A DNA stretch of 21,284 nucleotides from a virus: the IMG/VR virus record IMGVR_UViG_3300045996_002272, positions 1 to 21,284 of that record; one strand, 5' to 3'. Below, piece by piece: positions 11,942 to 18,640 of this stretch. Numbering within the stretch: the first letter of the stretch is position 1; the number at the start of each line of letters is the position of its first letter. Below the pieces are notes generated by a model that searched no databases, was not told the DNA's origin, and saw nothing but the letters and a program-made list of their open reading frames with translations. Both the position numbers and the translations under genes were made by a program.

Positions 11942-13224
11942 GCAACGAGTACCGCAAGAAGCCGGTCGTGATCCAGGCTGCGCAGTGGTTCAAGGTCGGT
12001 GATCACCCGGCCGTCCGCGCCTACTGGACGCACGACCCTGACTGCAAGGAGTGGGGCTGGATCGAGACGCTAGAAGGCGGCCACATCGTCACGCCGGGCG
12101 ACTGGATCATCACCGGCGTGAAGGGCGAAACGTACCCATGTAAAGACGAAATTTTCAGGCTGACGTATGAGCCGGCCGCCGTCGCCACGCAACGGCAAGA
12201 CGAGCCGGCGGCGATTCCGTGGCACCACATGAGCCAGCATCGCCGCGACTTCATCGCCAAGGGCGAATCGTTCGTGCGCTCCCTCTACAACGACCCGAAG
12301 GACGACGTCCGCACGGTCGAGGTCGGCGCGTGGATTCAGTACGCGAACCAACTGCTTCAGCGCCAGCCAGACTCACCCTCTGCGCAACAGGCGACGGGCT
12401 CCGGTCAGGTGCTGACGGATGAGAAAGTGCAGCGGGCGCTTGAGGGAGTACAGGGCATGTGGGACGTGCTCGACAGGCTTTGCAAGGATGGCAAGCAAGT
12501 CACGTCTTACCAGATGCGCCACTGGTCGGCCGCGCTGTCCATCATCGAAGCCCTCGCAGCGGCCACCCAGGCGCAGCCCGAGACGCAAGCTGCCTACCAC
12601 GCATGGGCAGGATCCATTGACGACGAGGTGACCCTGCGCAAGGCCGTCAGCGTGTGTGACGACGTGCTGACCGACATCGCCGATTGGGAAGACAAGGCGC
12701 TCGCCGAAGCGGTCGCATCGGTGCGCGAGGACTTGTGCGCGATGGCTGACCGCATCAAGGAAGACGGCACGCCGGACCTCGCCGCCCCCACTACGGCCAC
12801 CCAGGCGCGGACCTTCGCAGGGTTCAGTGTGGTCGTCGATCCGAGCATGCCGTCCGACACCATGAAGCTGGTCACGACGCCCAACAGCATGTTCGGTTCA
12901 GTCGGCACTTCGGTGCCGCCGATGAAGGTCGACCACTGGCCGTCGATCACGGCTGGCGGTCGCGGCAAGCAGCCTCGCCGTGTCGAGCAGGCACAGCGCG
13001 AGGCCGCTGACCCGCAATACAAGGCTGAGATGGACGGCGCCCGCGCCGCGCTGGCGGATGCGAAGGACGCGGAGCGGTATCGCACCCTCAGAAGCTACGC
13101 CACCGGCAATGCCATCGAGCAGATGCTGGCACAGAGCATCGCCGCCGAACGATCGGCGCGTGAGTTCGATGCAGCAGTCGACGTTCTGATCCTGGCTCGC
13201 AGGAAGGCGGAGGACGCATCGTGA
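11938..13224 (+). CDS. mosaic phage protein with N-terminal PGDYG-like module, 428 aa
   Basis: ATG 11938 overlaps the previous stop as ATGA. Residues 1-80 form a module seen in many phages: EYRKKPVVIQAAQWF, IETLEGG, TPGDWIITGVKGETYPCKDE and IFRLTYEP, related to the PGDYG domain, whose function is unclear. Residues 90-145 are another short globular piece with Trp-His motifs. Residues 155-215 are helical (EKVQRALEGVQGMWDVLDRL), 225-275 are acidic helical, and 290-340 strand-like. Residues 365-428 end with DAERYRTLRSYATG and FDAAVDVLILARRKAED, again a form common in phage proteins. Linkers are rich in Ala, Gln, Thr and Pro (ATQAQPETQ). It is therefore a chain of several phage modules in one frame. 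No catalytic motif is seen. Confidence 0.7.
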   Translation: MSNEYRKKPVVIQAAQWFKVGDHPAVRAYWTHDPDCKEWGWIETLEGGHIVTPGDWIITGVKGETYPCKDEIFRLTYEPAAVATQRQDEPAAIPWHHMSQHRRDFIAKGESFVRSLYNDPKDDVRTVEVGAWIQYANQLLQRQPDSPSAQQATGSGQVLTDEKVQRALEGVQGMWDVLDRLCKDGKQVTSYQMRHWSAALSIIEALAAATQAQPETQAAYHAWAGSIDDEVTLRKAVSVCDDVLTDIADWEDKALAEAVASVREDLCAMADRIKEDGTPDLAAPTTATQARTFAGFSVVVDPSMPSDTMKLVTTPNSMFGSVGTSVPPMKVDHWPSITAGGRGKQPRRVEQAQREAADPQYKAEMDGARAALADAKDAERYRTLRSYATGNAIEQMLAQSIAAERSAREFDAAVDVLILARRKAEDAS

Positions 13225-13424
13225 TTGACGACCCCAAGAACAAGCCGGCCAAGCCCGAGTTCCGCTTCGCCGGTGTCGGCCACGCCATCACCCGCATGTG
13301 CATGGGCTGCAACCGCGGCAAATCGATGACCGGCGGCGCCGGTGGCCCGGACCCGATCCGGTGGCGTTGCGCCGGCTGTGTGGCGAAGCGCGCAGCGCGC
13401 CAGGCGGAGAAGGAAGCGGCATGA
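13221..13424 (+). CDS. small zinc-ribbon-like protein, 67 aa
   Basis: GTG 13221 overlaps the previous stop as GTGA; the stop overlaps the next ATG as ATGA. Residues 27-54 contain CMGCNRGK and then RCAGC, a CxxC-x18-20-CxxC pair that fits a four-cysteine zinc ribbon. The ends are basic and Ala/Lys-rich (KRAARQAEKEAA). Probably a small nucleic-acid-binding accessory protein of the early operon. No specific family is recognised. Confidence 0.68.
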   Translation: MIDDPKNKPAKPEFRFAGVGHAITRMCMGCNRGKSMTGGAGGPDPIRWRCAGCVAKRAARQAEKEAA

Positions 13425-13666
13425 GCTACGGCTGCCACAACCGCGCACCGCTCCGCGCCTCGCGTGTCGTGGCGGACGGCTGGTTTCTCGTGGACGCGAA
13501 CCTCGGGAAGAAGCGGTTCACCCGCATTCCCGATCCGATGACCAAGGACTGCAACTACACGCACACCGAGCTGGGGCAGGGTGATGCGGGTTGCTATGGC
13601 TGCAAGTGGCGCGCGGACGGTTCCGCGGCCGAACACGATGGAGGGGCGGATGGCCTCAGCAATTGA
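13421..13666 (+). CDS. small hypothetical protein, Cys-containing, 81 aa
   Basis: ATG 13421 overlaps the previous stop as ATGA, and its end overlaps the next gene start by 17 bases. The product contains MSYGCHNRAPLR at the start and KDCNYTHTELGQGDAGCYGC in the second half, giving four cysteines and two histidines that could bind a metal. The middle is strand-like and basic (GWFLVDANLGKKRFTRIPDP). No known family is assigned. It belongs to a series of three tiny metal-binding-like proteins in the operon, each coupled to its neighbour. Confidence 0.6.
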   Translation: MSYGCHNRAPLRASRVVADGWFLVDANLGKKRFTRIPDPMTKDCNYTHTELGQGDAGCYGCKWRADGSAAEHDGGADGLSN

Positions 13667-14030
13667 ACTCATGGCCCGCACGGTGGCGCTCCTGCGGAAG
13701 GGCCCGGCCACCGACGGCGCAATCTCCAAGGCGATCAGCTGCACGCGCGAGGTGGTCCCGCGACACACGCAGATGCTTCACCGCGAGGGCGTGATCTACG
13801 TTTCGTCGTGGATCACGGCCGGCGGCAAGCCGCAGCCGGTGTGGGCCATCCAGCCGCTTGACGAGCCCATGCCCGATGCGCCGTGCCGGCATTGGGAGAA
13901 GGCCGAGAGCAGCCCCAAGAAGCCGCGCGAGGTCAGTACCGCCGCCATGATCGCAACTCGGCCGAACCTTCGCACGAAGTGGGTCGGCCGGATGGCCGAA
14001 GTGTTCAAGCGCGAGACGGAGGAGGCCTGA
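13650..14030 (+). CDS. winged-helix-like phage protein, 126 aa
   Basis: ATG 13650 is chosen over ATG 13638 because GGAGGGG lies at the proper distance before it. Residues 4-60 form a winged helix: IELMARTVALLRKG, GAISKAISCTREVVPRHTQM, LHREGVIYVSSWITAGGK with a basic wing and then PQPVWAIQ. The C-terminal half is basic and Pro/Lys-rich (AESSPKKPREVSTA, TKWVGRMAEVFKRE). It likely binds DNA as a small regulator or architectural factor. It sits immediately before ninB. The family is not recognised. Confidence 0.68.
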   Translation: MASAIELMARTVALLRKGPATDGAISKAISCTREVVPRHTQMLHREGVIYVSSWITAGGKPQPVWAIQPLDEPMPDAPCRHWEKAESSPKKPREVSTAAMIATRPNLRTKWVGRMAEVFKRETEEA

Positions 14031-14032
14031 CC

Positions 14033-14560
14033 ATGCACGACTCCATGGAGCGTGTCGTCACGACGAAGGAGGCGGCGCACGAGGCCGCGACGCAGGCCTA
14101 CCATCACGCGCGCTCGATGATCGAGAACGGAAACCCGGCTCGCATCATCTGCGAGGAGTGGCAAGACGACATCAGCGTCAAGCAGCGAAAGTTCCTGCAC
14201 GGGCCGGTGCTCGGGCAGATCAGCGAGCAGGTTCGGATGCCGGACGGCACGCGCTACGTGATGAAGGTCTGGAAGGAGTACGCCCGCGAGCGCTTCCTGG
14301 GCGACCGCTGGGAAGTCATCGAGGTGCCGGGCAAGTTCACCAAGTCGGGCAAGCCCTTCAAGAAGCGCCGCAAGGTCCGCGTGAGCACCGAGGACCTCGG
14401 GATCAAGGCGTACTCGAACTACATCGACACCGTCATCGACACGTTCGTGGCGGAGTTCAACGTGGTGTTTGAGTTCAAGGCCAACGAGCGCGAAGAGGTG
14501 CGGTGGAAGCGCAAGGCGCCGGTCAAGCACGCCGAGGAGGTGGAAGCATGCGCTGCATAG
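14033..14560 (+). CDS. ninB: NinB recombination mediator (Orf family), 175 aa
   Basis: ATG 14033 follows GGAGG at the end of the previous gene. NinB of lambda (Orf) binds single-stranded DNA and SSB and acts in place of RecFOR to help annealing or RecA loading. Recognition rests on DISVKQRKFLHGPVLGQISE (46-65), VMKVWKEYARERFLG (76-90), KGRRVRVS-like strands near 111-118 and the helix STEDLGIKAYSNYIDTVIDT (118-137). Those features give the NinB order of an N-terminal annealing-like helix, strands and a long C-terminal helix. Length is slightly above the lambda protein because of 40 extra N-terminal residues. It works with Erf at the left edge and RusA downstream. Confidence 0.85.
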   Translation: MHDSMERVVTTKEAAHEAATQAYHHARSMIENGNPARIICEEWQDDISVKQRKFLHGPVLGQISEQVRMPDGTRYVMKVWKEYARERFLGDRWEVIEVPGKFTKSGKPFKKRRKVRVSTEDLGIKAYSNYIDTVIDTFVAEFNVVFEFKANEREEVRWKRKAPVKHAEEVEACAA

Positions 14561-14751
14561 CCTGTGGCCGCTCTCTGGCACGCGCGGCCGTAGAGATCAG
14601 CACTCGCGGCGGCTCGGCCACCTATGGCCCGAAGTGCGCGCGGATGGCTGGTCTGGTCGAGCTGCGCCGCCGGCGCTCCCGCCTGTTCACCGCCACCGCG
14701 ATGGTCGAGGCTGACCCGCGGCAGCAAGACCTCTGGGGAGTCGCAGCATGA
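14548..14751 (+). CDS. small zinc-finger phage protein, 67 aa
   Basis: ATG 14548 lies within the end of ninB, behind GAGGAGG; its stop overlaps the next gene as ATGA. Residues 1-30 contain MRCIACGRSLARAAVEI, then TYGPKCARMAGL, a CxxC followed by a single KC, which could form a small zinc knuckle. The C-terminal half is basic (LRRRRSRLFTATAMVE) and ends QQDLWGVAA. Small proteins with this YGPKCA pattern are typical of nin-like blocks in GC-rich phages. It may bind DNA or RNA near recombination sites. The function is unknown. Confidence 0.68.
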   Translation: MRCIACGRSLARAAVEISTRGGSATYGPKCARMAGLVELRRRRSRLFTATAMVEADPRQQDLWGVAA

Positions 14752-15221
14752 AGCGCACACCAATGGCCCGCGGCAAGGGCTTCCAGCGCGCCGTTCCGCC
14801 CCGACCGCCGAAGCAGGTGCACGACTTCACTGCGCCGAAGCGCGAGCAGCGCGGCCAGATCCTGCGCATGGATGACGGCCGGGCCCGGCTGAGCGTTCCA
14901 GTGCCGAAGCTGGTGCCGGTGCGGCATGGGGGATACCGCCGGCTCGTGGCGCTGCTGCCGTGCGTGTGCTGTGGCATCGCCGAGTGCAGCCAGGCCGCGC
15001 ATCCCAACACGGGGAAGGGCGGCGGCACCAAGACGGACGACCGACTGTGCTTCCCGCTGTGCTGCGACCGCTCGCCGAACCGGTGCCACCCGCGATTCGA
15101 TCAAGAGGCGATGTTCAGCAAGGCCGAGCGCCGCGCCATCGAGCCTGTGTGGGGCGAGCGCACCCGCCAGCGCATCAAAGACCTGGGCCTGTGGCCCGTC
15201 GACCTGGAGTGGATGGAATGA
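14748..15221 (+). CDS. DUF968/Rap-like HNH recombination endonuclease, 157 aa
   Basis: ATG 14748 overlaps the previous stop. Residues 1-45 are basic, giving DNA contact. Residues 63-120 hold the metal-binding core: YRRLVALLPCVCCG, then CSQAAHPNTGKGGGTKTDDR, CFPLCCDRSPNRCH, ending PRFDQ. The AAH-N-GKG-TKTDDR block with paired cysteines and a final His is the form of the phage HNH/DUF968 group related to lambda Rap. Rap cuts branched recombination intermediates. Residues 125-157 are helical (AERRAIEPVWGERTRQRIKD). It sits with NinB and RusA in a recombination block. The family is moderately sure; the substrate is inferred. Confidence 0.75.
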   Translation: MKRTPMARGKGFQRAVPPRPPKQVHDFTAPKREQRGQILRMDDGRARLSVPVPKLVPVRHGGYRRLVALLPCVCCGIAECSQAAHPNTGKGGGTKTDDRLCFPLCCDRSPNRCHPRFDQEAMFSKAERRAIEPVWGERTRQRIKDLGLWPVDLEWME

Positions 15222-15694
15222 GGAAGCGATCGAAGTACCGGCCGAAGTCGGTGATCTCGGACCCGCTCACGCTGATGGTCTCCGTCAGCGCCGAGCGCCG
15301 CAACAAGGTGATTCTCAAGTTCCTGACCGCCATCGAGGCCATGCGCGCCGGCACTGACCCAGGGAATGAGGAATGGCGCAGCCTGAGCGACGCGGTGAAC
15401 ACCGTCGAGACGCTCGCGCTGTGGCAGAAGAAGATCGACGCCGCCGAGGTGATGCCAACGGTCAATGCAGCCATCGCCGGCATGGTGCACGCCTCCCGAC
15501 GGTTCAAGGCCGGGCAGGGCATGCGCCTGGACGCCGCCGGCCTCGAGGCGCTGCGGGACGTCATCAGCATTTACGAGGAGTGCGCCATCCGGTTCACCGA
15601 GCGCGAGATGGCGATGGCGCAGGCCGAGACCCAGCGCCGCGTTCACGATCTGCTGCGCCGGCGCGAAGCCTGCCCGGAGGTCGTATGCGTCTGA
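15218..15694 (+). CDS. conserved helical phage protein near RusA, 158 aa
   Basis: ATG 15218 overlaps the previous stop as ATGA, and the gene overlaps rusA by 10 bases. The start is basic (MRKRSKYRPKSVISDP), followed by long helices: AERRNKVILKFLTAIEAMRA (35-55), SDAVNTVETLALWQKKIDAA (66-86), GLEALRDVISIYEECAIRFT and ERAMAMAQ-like repeats to residue 150. It has an RKRSKYRP opening that I associate with phage proteins encoded next to RusA. Their role is not known to me; DNA binding or control of transcription is possible from the basic start. No metal site or membrane segment is seen. Confidence 0.7.
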   Translation: MRKRSKYRPKSVISDPLTLMVSVSAERRNKVILKFLTAIEAMRAGTDPGNEEWRSLSDAVNTVETLALWQKKIDAAEVMPTVNAAIAGMVHASRRFKAGQGMRLDAAGLEALRDVISIYEECAIRFTEREMAMAQAETQRRVHDLLRRREACPEVVCV

Positions 15695-16080
15695 CCCTCA
15701 CGCTCCCGCACCCGCCGTCGACGAACAACCTCTATGCGACGGTCAACGGCCGCCGCGTGCTGAGCTGCAGGGGCCGTCAGTACCACGCCGAGGTTGCTCG
15801 CATCGTCGACCGGCACATGGAAGGCGAGGGCTTCGGCCGCGCCCGCATCGCGTACCACGTCACGGTGTTCCACCCCGACAACCGCAGGCGCGACTTGTCC
15901 AACCTCGTGAAGGCGATGGAGGACGCGCTGACCAAGGCCGGCGTCTGGCACGACGACAGCCAGGTCGACCGGTTCACCTTCGAGCGCAGCCACGTCCTGC
16001 CGGGCGGCTCGCTCTTCGTCGAAATCGAAGTGCACGAAGCGCACCAACCCGAAACCCGAATGGAGGTAGCTGCAACATGA
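15685..16080 (+). CDS. rusA: RusA Holliday-junction resolvase, 131 aa
   Basis: Resolves four-way DNA junctions by symmetric nicking. ATG 15685 follows CCCGGAGG within the end of the previous gene. PPSTNNLYATVNGRRV (10-25) is the family opening. The catalytic block is DNRRRDLSNLVKAMEDALTK (65-84) plus HDDSQVDRF (89-97), with acidic residues Asp70, Asp80, Asp90 and Asp91 and the lysine Lys76 in the places expected for metal binding. The length is close to the E. coli protein. It would process recombination intermediates made with Erf, NinB and the HNH protein, and so ready concatemers for packaging. The call is firm. Confidence 0.93.
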   Translation: MRLTLTLPHPPSTNNLYATVNGRRVLSCRGRQYHAEVARIVDRHMEGEGFGRARIAYHVTVFHPDNRRRDLSNLVKAMEDALTKAGVWHDDSQVDRFTFERSHVLPGGSLFVEIEVHEAHQPETRMEVAAT

Positions 16081-16691
16081 GCGAAACCAAGGACACGAAC
16101 CCCAAAGACGCGATCGGCTCGCGCAAGGTGCCGATGTCGGCGGTGCCGGCCGGCGTTCTCCTGGAGCTGGGCCTCGCGCTGCTTGAGGGTGCCGTCAAGG
16201 GGTACGGGCGCCACAACTACCGCGTCGCCGGCGTGCGGTCATCGATCTACTACGACGCCGCGATGGGCCACCTAATGGACTGGTGGGAGGGTGACGACAT
16301 CGACGCCGACTCAGGGCTGTCGCACGTCACCAAGGCGATGGCGAGCCTGACGGTGCTGCGCGACGCGATGTTGCAGGACATGCTCACCGACGATCGGCCG
16401 CCGCGGTCGAAGGTCTTCAAGCGCGACTTCAACGGCAAGGCCGCAGAGATCATCGATCGGTACAAGGGCACTCCGGCGCGCCACTACACCATCGCCGACA
16501 CGCCCGCCCAGGCGGCCGAGGAGCCAGCGGCCAATGACGAAGGGTGGACGCGGTGGCACGGCTGCGGGTTCCCTCCGGTCGAGGAGGAGCGCATGGTGAC
16601 GGTGAGGGGCCGAGACGGGCGCGAGGTGCGCGGGCCGGCCGTCAACATCGTATGGGACCTGGTGGCGGCATACAGGGTGGAGGCGGCATGA
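16077..16691 (+). CDS. dATP/dGTP diphosphohydrolase-like protein, 204 aa
   Basis: ATG 16077 overlaps the rusA stop. Residues 7-105 match the N-terminal phage dATP/dGTP diphosphohydrolase group (MazG-like all-alpha fold): NPKDAIGSRKVPMSAVPAGV, the Glu/Tyr-Gly pair LLEGAVKGYGRHNYR, a SSIYYDAAMGHLMDWWEG block (EG then DDIDADSG), and SHVTKAMASLTVL. In that group Glu and Asp of the EG-D-D block hold magnesium. It could hydrolyse dGTP or dATP to the monophosphate plus pyrophosphate. Residues 155-204 are a separate module (GWTRWHGCGFPPVEE, then MVTVRGRDGREVRGPAVNIV) also found in many phages. No PurZ or DatZ gene lies in the window, so the base-replacement pathway is not shown. Confidence 0.75.
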   Translation: MSETKDTNPKDAIGSRKVPMSAVPAGVLLELGLALLEGAVKGYGRHNYRVAGVRSSIYYDAAMGHLMDWWEGDDIDADSGLSHVTKAMASLTVLRDAMLQDMLTDDRPPRSKVFKRDFNGKAAEIIDRYKGTPARHYTIADTPAQAAEEPAANDEGWTRWHGCGFPPVEEERMVTVRGRDGREVRGPAVNIVWDLVAAYRVEAA

Positions 16692-16933
16692 AGGCCCTCA
16701 CCGGCCTCTTCGTATTTCTCTGCGGCGGCGTGTGGGGCTTCGCCGCGGGCTGGGAGGAGGCTCACCGCACGGTCGCCACCGAATGCACGCGCATCGGCGC
16801 CTTCTACGTCGCCGACTACACCTTCGCGTGCCGCCTCGCCAGGCCTGAGCCGACACCGTCCGCCAAGCCGAGAGCCCACACATGGGCCAGACCCGCACTG
16901 GCTCGATCATCGAGGCCTCCGTCAACATCATGA
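16688..16933 (+). CDS. small exported or membrane-anchored protein, 81 aa
   Basis: ATG 16688 overlaps the previous stop as ATGA. Residues 1-21 are a signal or membrane segment (MKALTGLFVFLCGGVWGFAA). Residues 22-50 hold ECTRIGAFYVADYTFACRLA, two cysteines that could pair after export. The remaining part is Pro/Arg/Ala-rich and overlaps the next gene by 52 bases, so it may be of little importance. The ECTRIGAFYV-D-TF-C pattern is common in small exported proteins of GC-rich phages, with no function known to me. It begins a run of tiny membrane proteins. Confidence 0.65.
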   Translation: MKALTGLFVFLCGGVWGFAAGWEEAHRTVATECTRIGAFYVADYTFACRLARPEPTPSAKPRAHTWARPALARSSRPPSTS

Positions 16934-17154
16934 TCGGCTACTTCGTCGCCCTGGGCGCGCAGATCGTGATCTTCCCGCTGTACGGTGTGCACATCTCCCT
17001 GTCGGCGGACATCGGCATTGGGCTCTGCTTCACGGTGGTGAGCTTCGTCCGCCAGTACCTGCTGCGCCGCTACTTCAACGCACGCCTCCGACAGGCCACG
17101 GAAGCGTTAGTTTCAGCGGCTGAACACCTGAAAACGCCCACTGTGAAGAATTGA
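16882..17154 (+). CDS. DUF7220-like small membrane protein, 90 aa
   Basis: ATG 16882 lies inside the end of the previous gene. MGQTRTGSIIEASVNIMIGY opens a first membrane helix (about 12-35, ending ALGAQIVIFPLYG). ISLSADIGIGLCFTVVSFVR forms a second (40-60), followed by basic LLRRYFNARLR. This order, with QTRTGS at the start and FP-YG between the helices, is a phage family I know as DUF7220. Its function is unknown. The C-terminal tail (TEALVSAAEHLKTPTVKN) is soluble. It is likely an inner-membrane protein made early. It could be involved in phage exclusion or in holding replication at the membrane, but nothing here proves it. Confidence 0.78.
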   Translation: MGQTRTGSIIEASVNIMIGYFVALGAQIVIFPLYGVHISLSADIGIGLCFTVVSFVRQYLLRRYFNARLRQATEALVSAAEHLKTPTVKN

Positions 17155-17192
17155 GGTATCGCGCTGCAACGGCGCGCACCTCGGGAGTTGTG

Positions 17193-17339
17193 ATGGCGAA
17201 GTGGACTTCTATCGGGCTGGCATTGACGGGGGCGTTCGACGGGTCGCCATACGTCCTGGCCGCGGCGGCCGTTCTGGCTCTCATCCACATCGGTGACGGC
17301 CTCGCCGTCGCGCTTGGCTTCTCGAGGGACGACGCATGA
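17193..17339 (+). CDS. single-pass small membrane protein, 48 aa
   Basis: ATG 17193 follows GGGAG by five bases; a GTG at 17190 is also possible. The stop overlaps the next ATG as ATGA. The product is almost one long hydrophobic stretch: SIGLALTGAFDGSPYVLAAA then AVLALIHIGDGLAVALGF, perhaps two short helices broken at FDGSP, with a charged tail SRDDA. It is the third small membrane protein in a row. I recognise no family. Position between the DUF7220-like gene and a Cys-rich protein suggests an early accessory role. Confidence 0.6.
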   Translation: MAKWTSIGLALTGAFDGSPYVLAAAAVLALIHIGDGLAVALGFSRDDA

Positions 17340-17545
17340 GCGTCCTCTGCATCGATTGCAAGCACTGGAACCTCAAGGGCAGCCACCTCCGCTCGATCGA
17401 GTGCGGCCTGTGCGCCTTCGAGAAGAACAAGGCCAAGACCTACCCGGCCATGTACCCGCGCAAGTGCGCCAAGTTCACCGCCGCTTCGGACGCCGTCATT
17501 GGCCTGCGCCGCCGCGCGTTGGGCCATCAGGGAGCAACGCAATGA
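17336..17545 (+). CDS. small Cys-rich metal-binding-like protein, 69 aa
   Basis: ATG 17336 overlaps the previous stop as ATGA and its stop overlaps the next ATG. Residues 4-45 hold LCIDCKHW, then IECGLCAFEKNKA and KCAKF: CxxC, CxxC and a single Cys, with His nearby, fitting a zinc site. The order is typical of the small CIDCKHW proteins common in phages and prophages. The C-terminal part is basic (LRRRALGHQGATQ). Function unknown; perhaps nucleic-acid binding. Confidence 0.7.
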   Translation: MSVLCIDCKHWNLKGSHLRSIECGLCAFEKNKAKTYPAMYPRKCAKFTAASDAVIGLRRRALGHQGATQ

Positions 17546-18147
17546 GCACGACCTACGATGAGAAGCCGAGCACCGGTGAGCGCTACGCTTCCGCGGTCGA
17601 GGCATCCAACCTCAAGGTGTCCACGCTCACCAGCGGGCCGGTCGACGTCATCATCGCGGCCGGGTGGTGCGGTGACACCATCGGGGCGAACCTCTGCCGG
17701 CTGCGCGCCGAGTACGACGCCGTGCGCGGTGAGCTGCTGACCGCCAGCGCTGACAACCTGACGGAGCATCTGCTGGTCCTCATGCGCTTGAAGTCGCTCA
17801 CCTCGGTGCGGCAGATGCTCTGGAGCCTGGCGCAGAAGCAGGCCCAGGTGATCGGCTTCGACCGGCCCGAGGCGGCGGCGCGCGCCATTGTGGGCAAGTG
17901 CCTGGACGTCTACCTCGACCCGAACTGCCGGCCCTGCGATGGCCGTGGCTTCAACGGCGGGGGCGGGCGCGACCACGAGGGCCCGAAGGTGATCTGCAAG
18001 CGTTGCAAGGGCACGGGCAAGCGGACCGGTGAGATCGGACGTGACGACGCCGAGCGTGCATATGCCGGCAGGCTCCTGACGCTCATGGAGCAATCGGCCA
18101 GCGCGGCTGAATCGGGCATGGCAAAACGACTGCGAAACAGCGACTAG
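17542..18147 (+). CDS. probable late-gene regulator (antiterminator Q-like), zinc finger, 201 aa
   Basis: ATG 17542 overlaps the previous stop as ATGA, and this is the last gene of the rightward operon. Residues 45-125 are helical (CRLRAEYDAVRGELL, EHLLVLMRLKSLTSVRQMLW, then AAARAIVGKCLDVYL). Residues 129-160 contain a DnaJ-type zinc finger: CRPCDGRGF, a Gly-rich loop, then CKRCKGTGKR, with two CxxCxGxG motifs. The C-terminus is acidic helical (DDAERAYAGRLLTLMEQ). Q-type antiterminators of several lambdoid phages carry a similar CxxCxGxG finger at the end of the early operon. The position before a structured region and the late genes fits. The function is inferred from finger and place, not from overall similarity. 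Confidence 0.55.
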   Translation: MSTTYDEKPSTGERYASAVEASNLKVSTLTSGPVDVIIAAGWCGDTIGANLCRLRAEYDAVRGELLTASADNLTEHLLVLMRLKSLTSVRQMLWSLAQKQAQVIGFDRPEAAARAIVGKCLDVYLDPNCRPCDGRGFNGGGGRDHEGPKVICKRCKGTGKRTGEIGRDDAERAYAGRLLTLMEQSASAAESGMAKRLRNSD

Positions 18148-18179
18148 CGGTTCGATAATCGCGCGTGTCCTGATCTGCA

Positions 18180-18286
18180 CCCTCGGTATTGATGCGTTCC
18201 GCCGAGGGAATTCGCCAACCGGTCCCACCGGTTAACAGCGCCAGACGCTGAGCAACTCAGCGCATAGGTGCGCGCCCCTAGCGCAC
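18180..18286. other. cluster of four consecutive RNA hairpins
   Basis: Four stems occur within 107 bases after the Q-like gene: CCCTCGG/CCGAGGG (18180-18208, 15-base loop), AACCGGT/ACCGGTT (18217-18233, 3-base loop), CGCTGAG/CTCAGCG (18246-18262, 3-base loop) and GTGCGC/GCGCAC (18268-18286, 7-base loop). None is followed by a T-run on either strand. They lie between two converging genes and could act as a bidirectional, Rho-linked end or as a structured leader for late transcription. Confidence 0.6.
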
Positions 18287-18493
18287 GAGAGCAGCCCGTC
18301 CGGCTTCGGTCACGCCAAGCACAACCGCCACCGCATGCTGACCAGCGTTGTATCGCCCTTTCGCAGGGGAATCGACCACGGCTTTCAGCAAGCCTAAGGC
18401 CTTGAACTTCTTGACGTACTTGATGGTTGCGCCTTGCGTCACCGTCTTTGGAAATGGGCCAGCCGCAAGCTGCTCGAAGATCTTCTTTTCCAT
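18278..18493 (-). CDS. winged-helix small DNA-binding protein, 71 aa
   Basis: ATG 18493 follows GGAG on the minus strand. It runs leftwards into the hairpin cluster. The product reads MEKKIFEQLAAGPFPK, then ATIKYVKKFKALGLLKAVVD, then a basic turn KGRYN and AVAVVLGVTEAGRAALVR: a recognition helix and wing, much like a very small winged-helix regulator. A short CTCC/GGAG hairpin in its leader could mask the ribosome site. It is divergent from the gene at 18641 and may regulate the intervening promoter region 18494-18640. No family name is assigned. Confidence 0.7.
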   Translation of the reverse strand: MEKKIFEQLAAGPFPKTVTQGATIKYVKKFKALGLLKAVVDSPAKGRYNAGQHAVAVVLGVTEAGRAALVR

Positions 18494-18640
18494 TTGGGTA
18501 CTCCGTTGTTGGAGCCCGAGTGTCGCCGCTATCGACGCACGCAGCCTGCGGTCCAATTTCGGGGGTCGCCTCCTCGCCCCAATGCACGCGACTTGTTCGC
18601 CTCCAGAAGGCCGACCCCCACCTATTCGGAGTCTCTTCCC

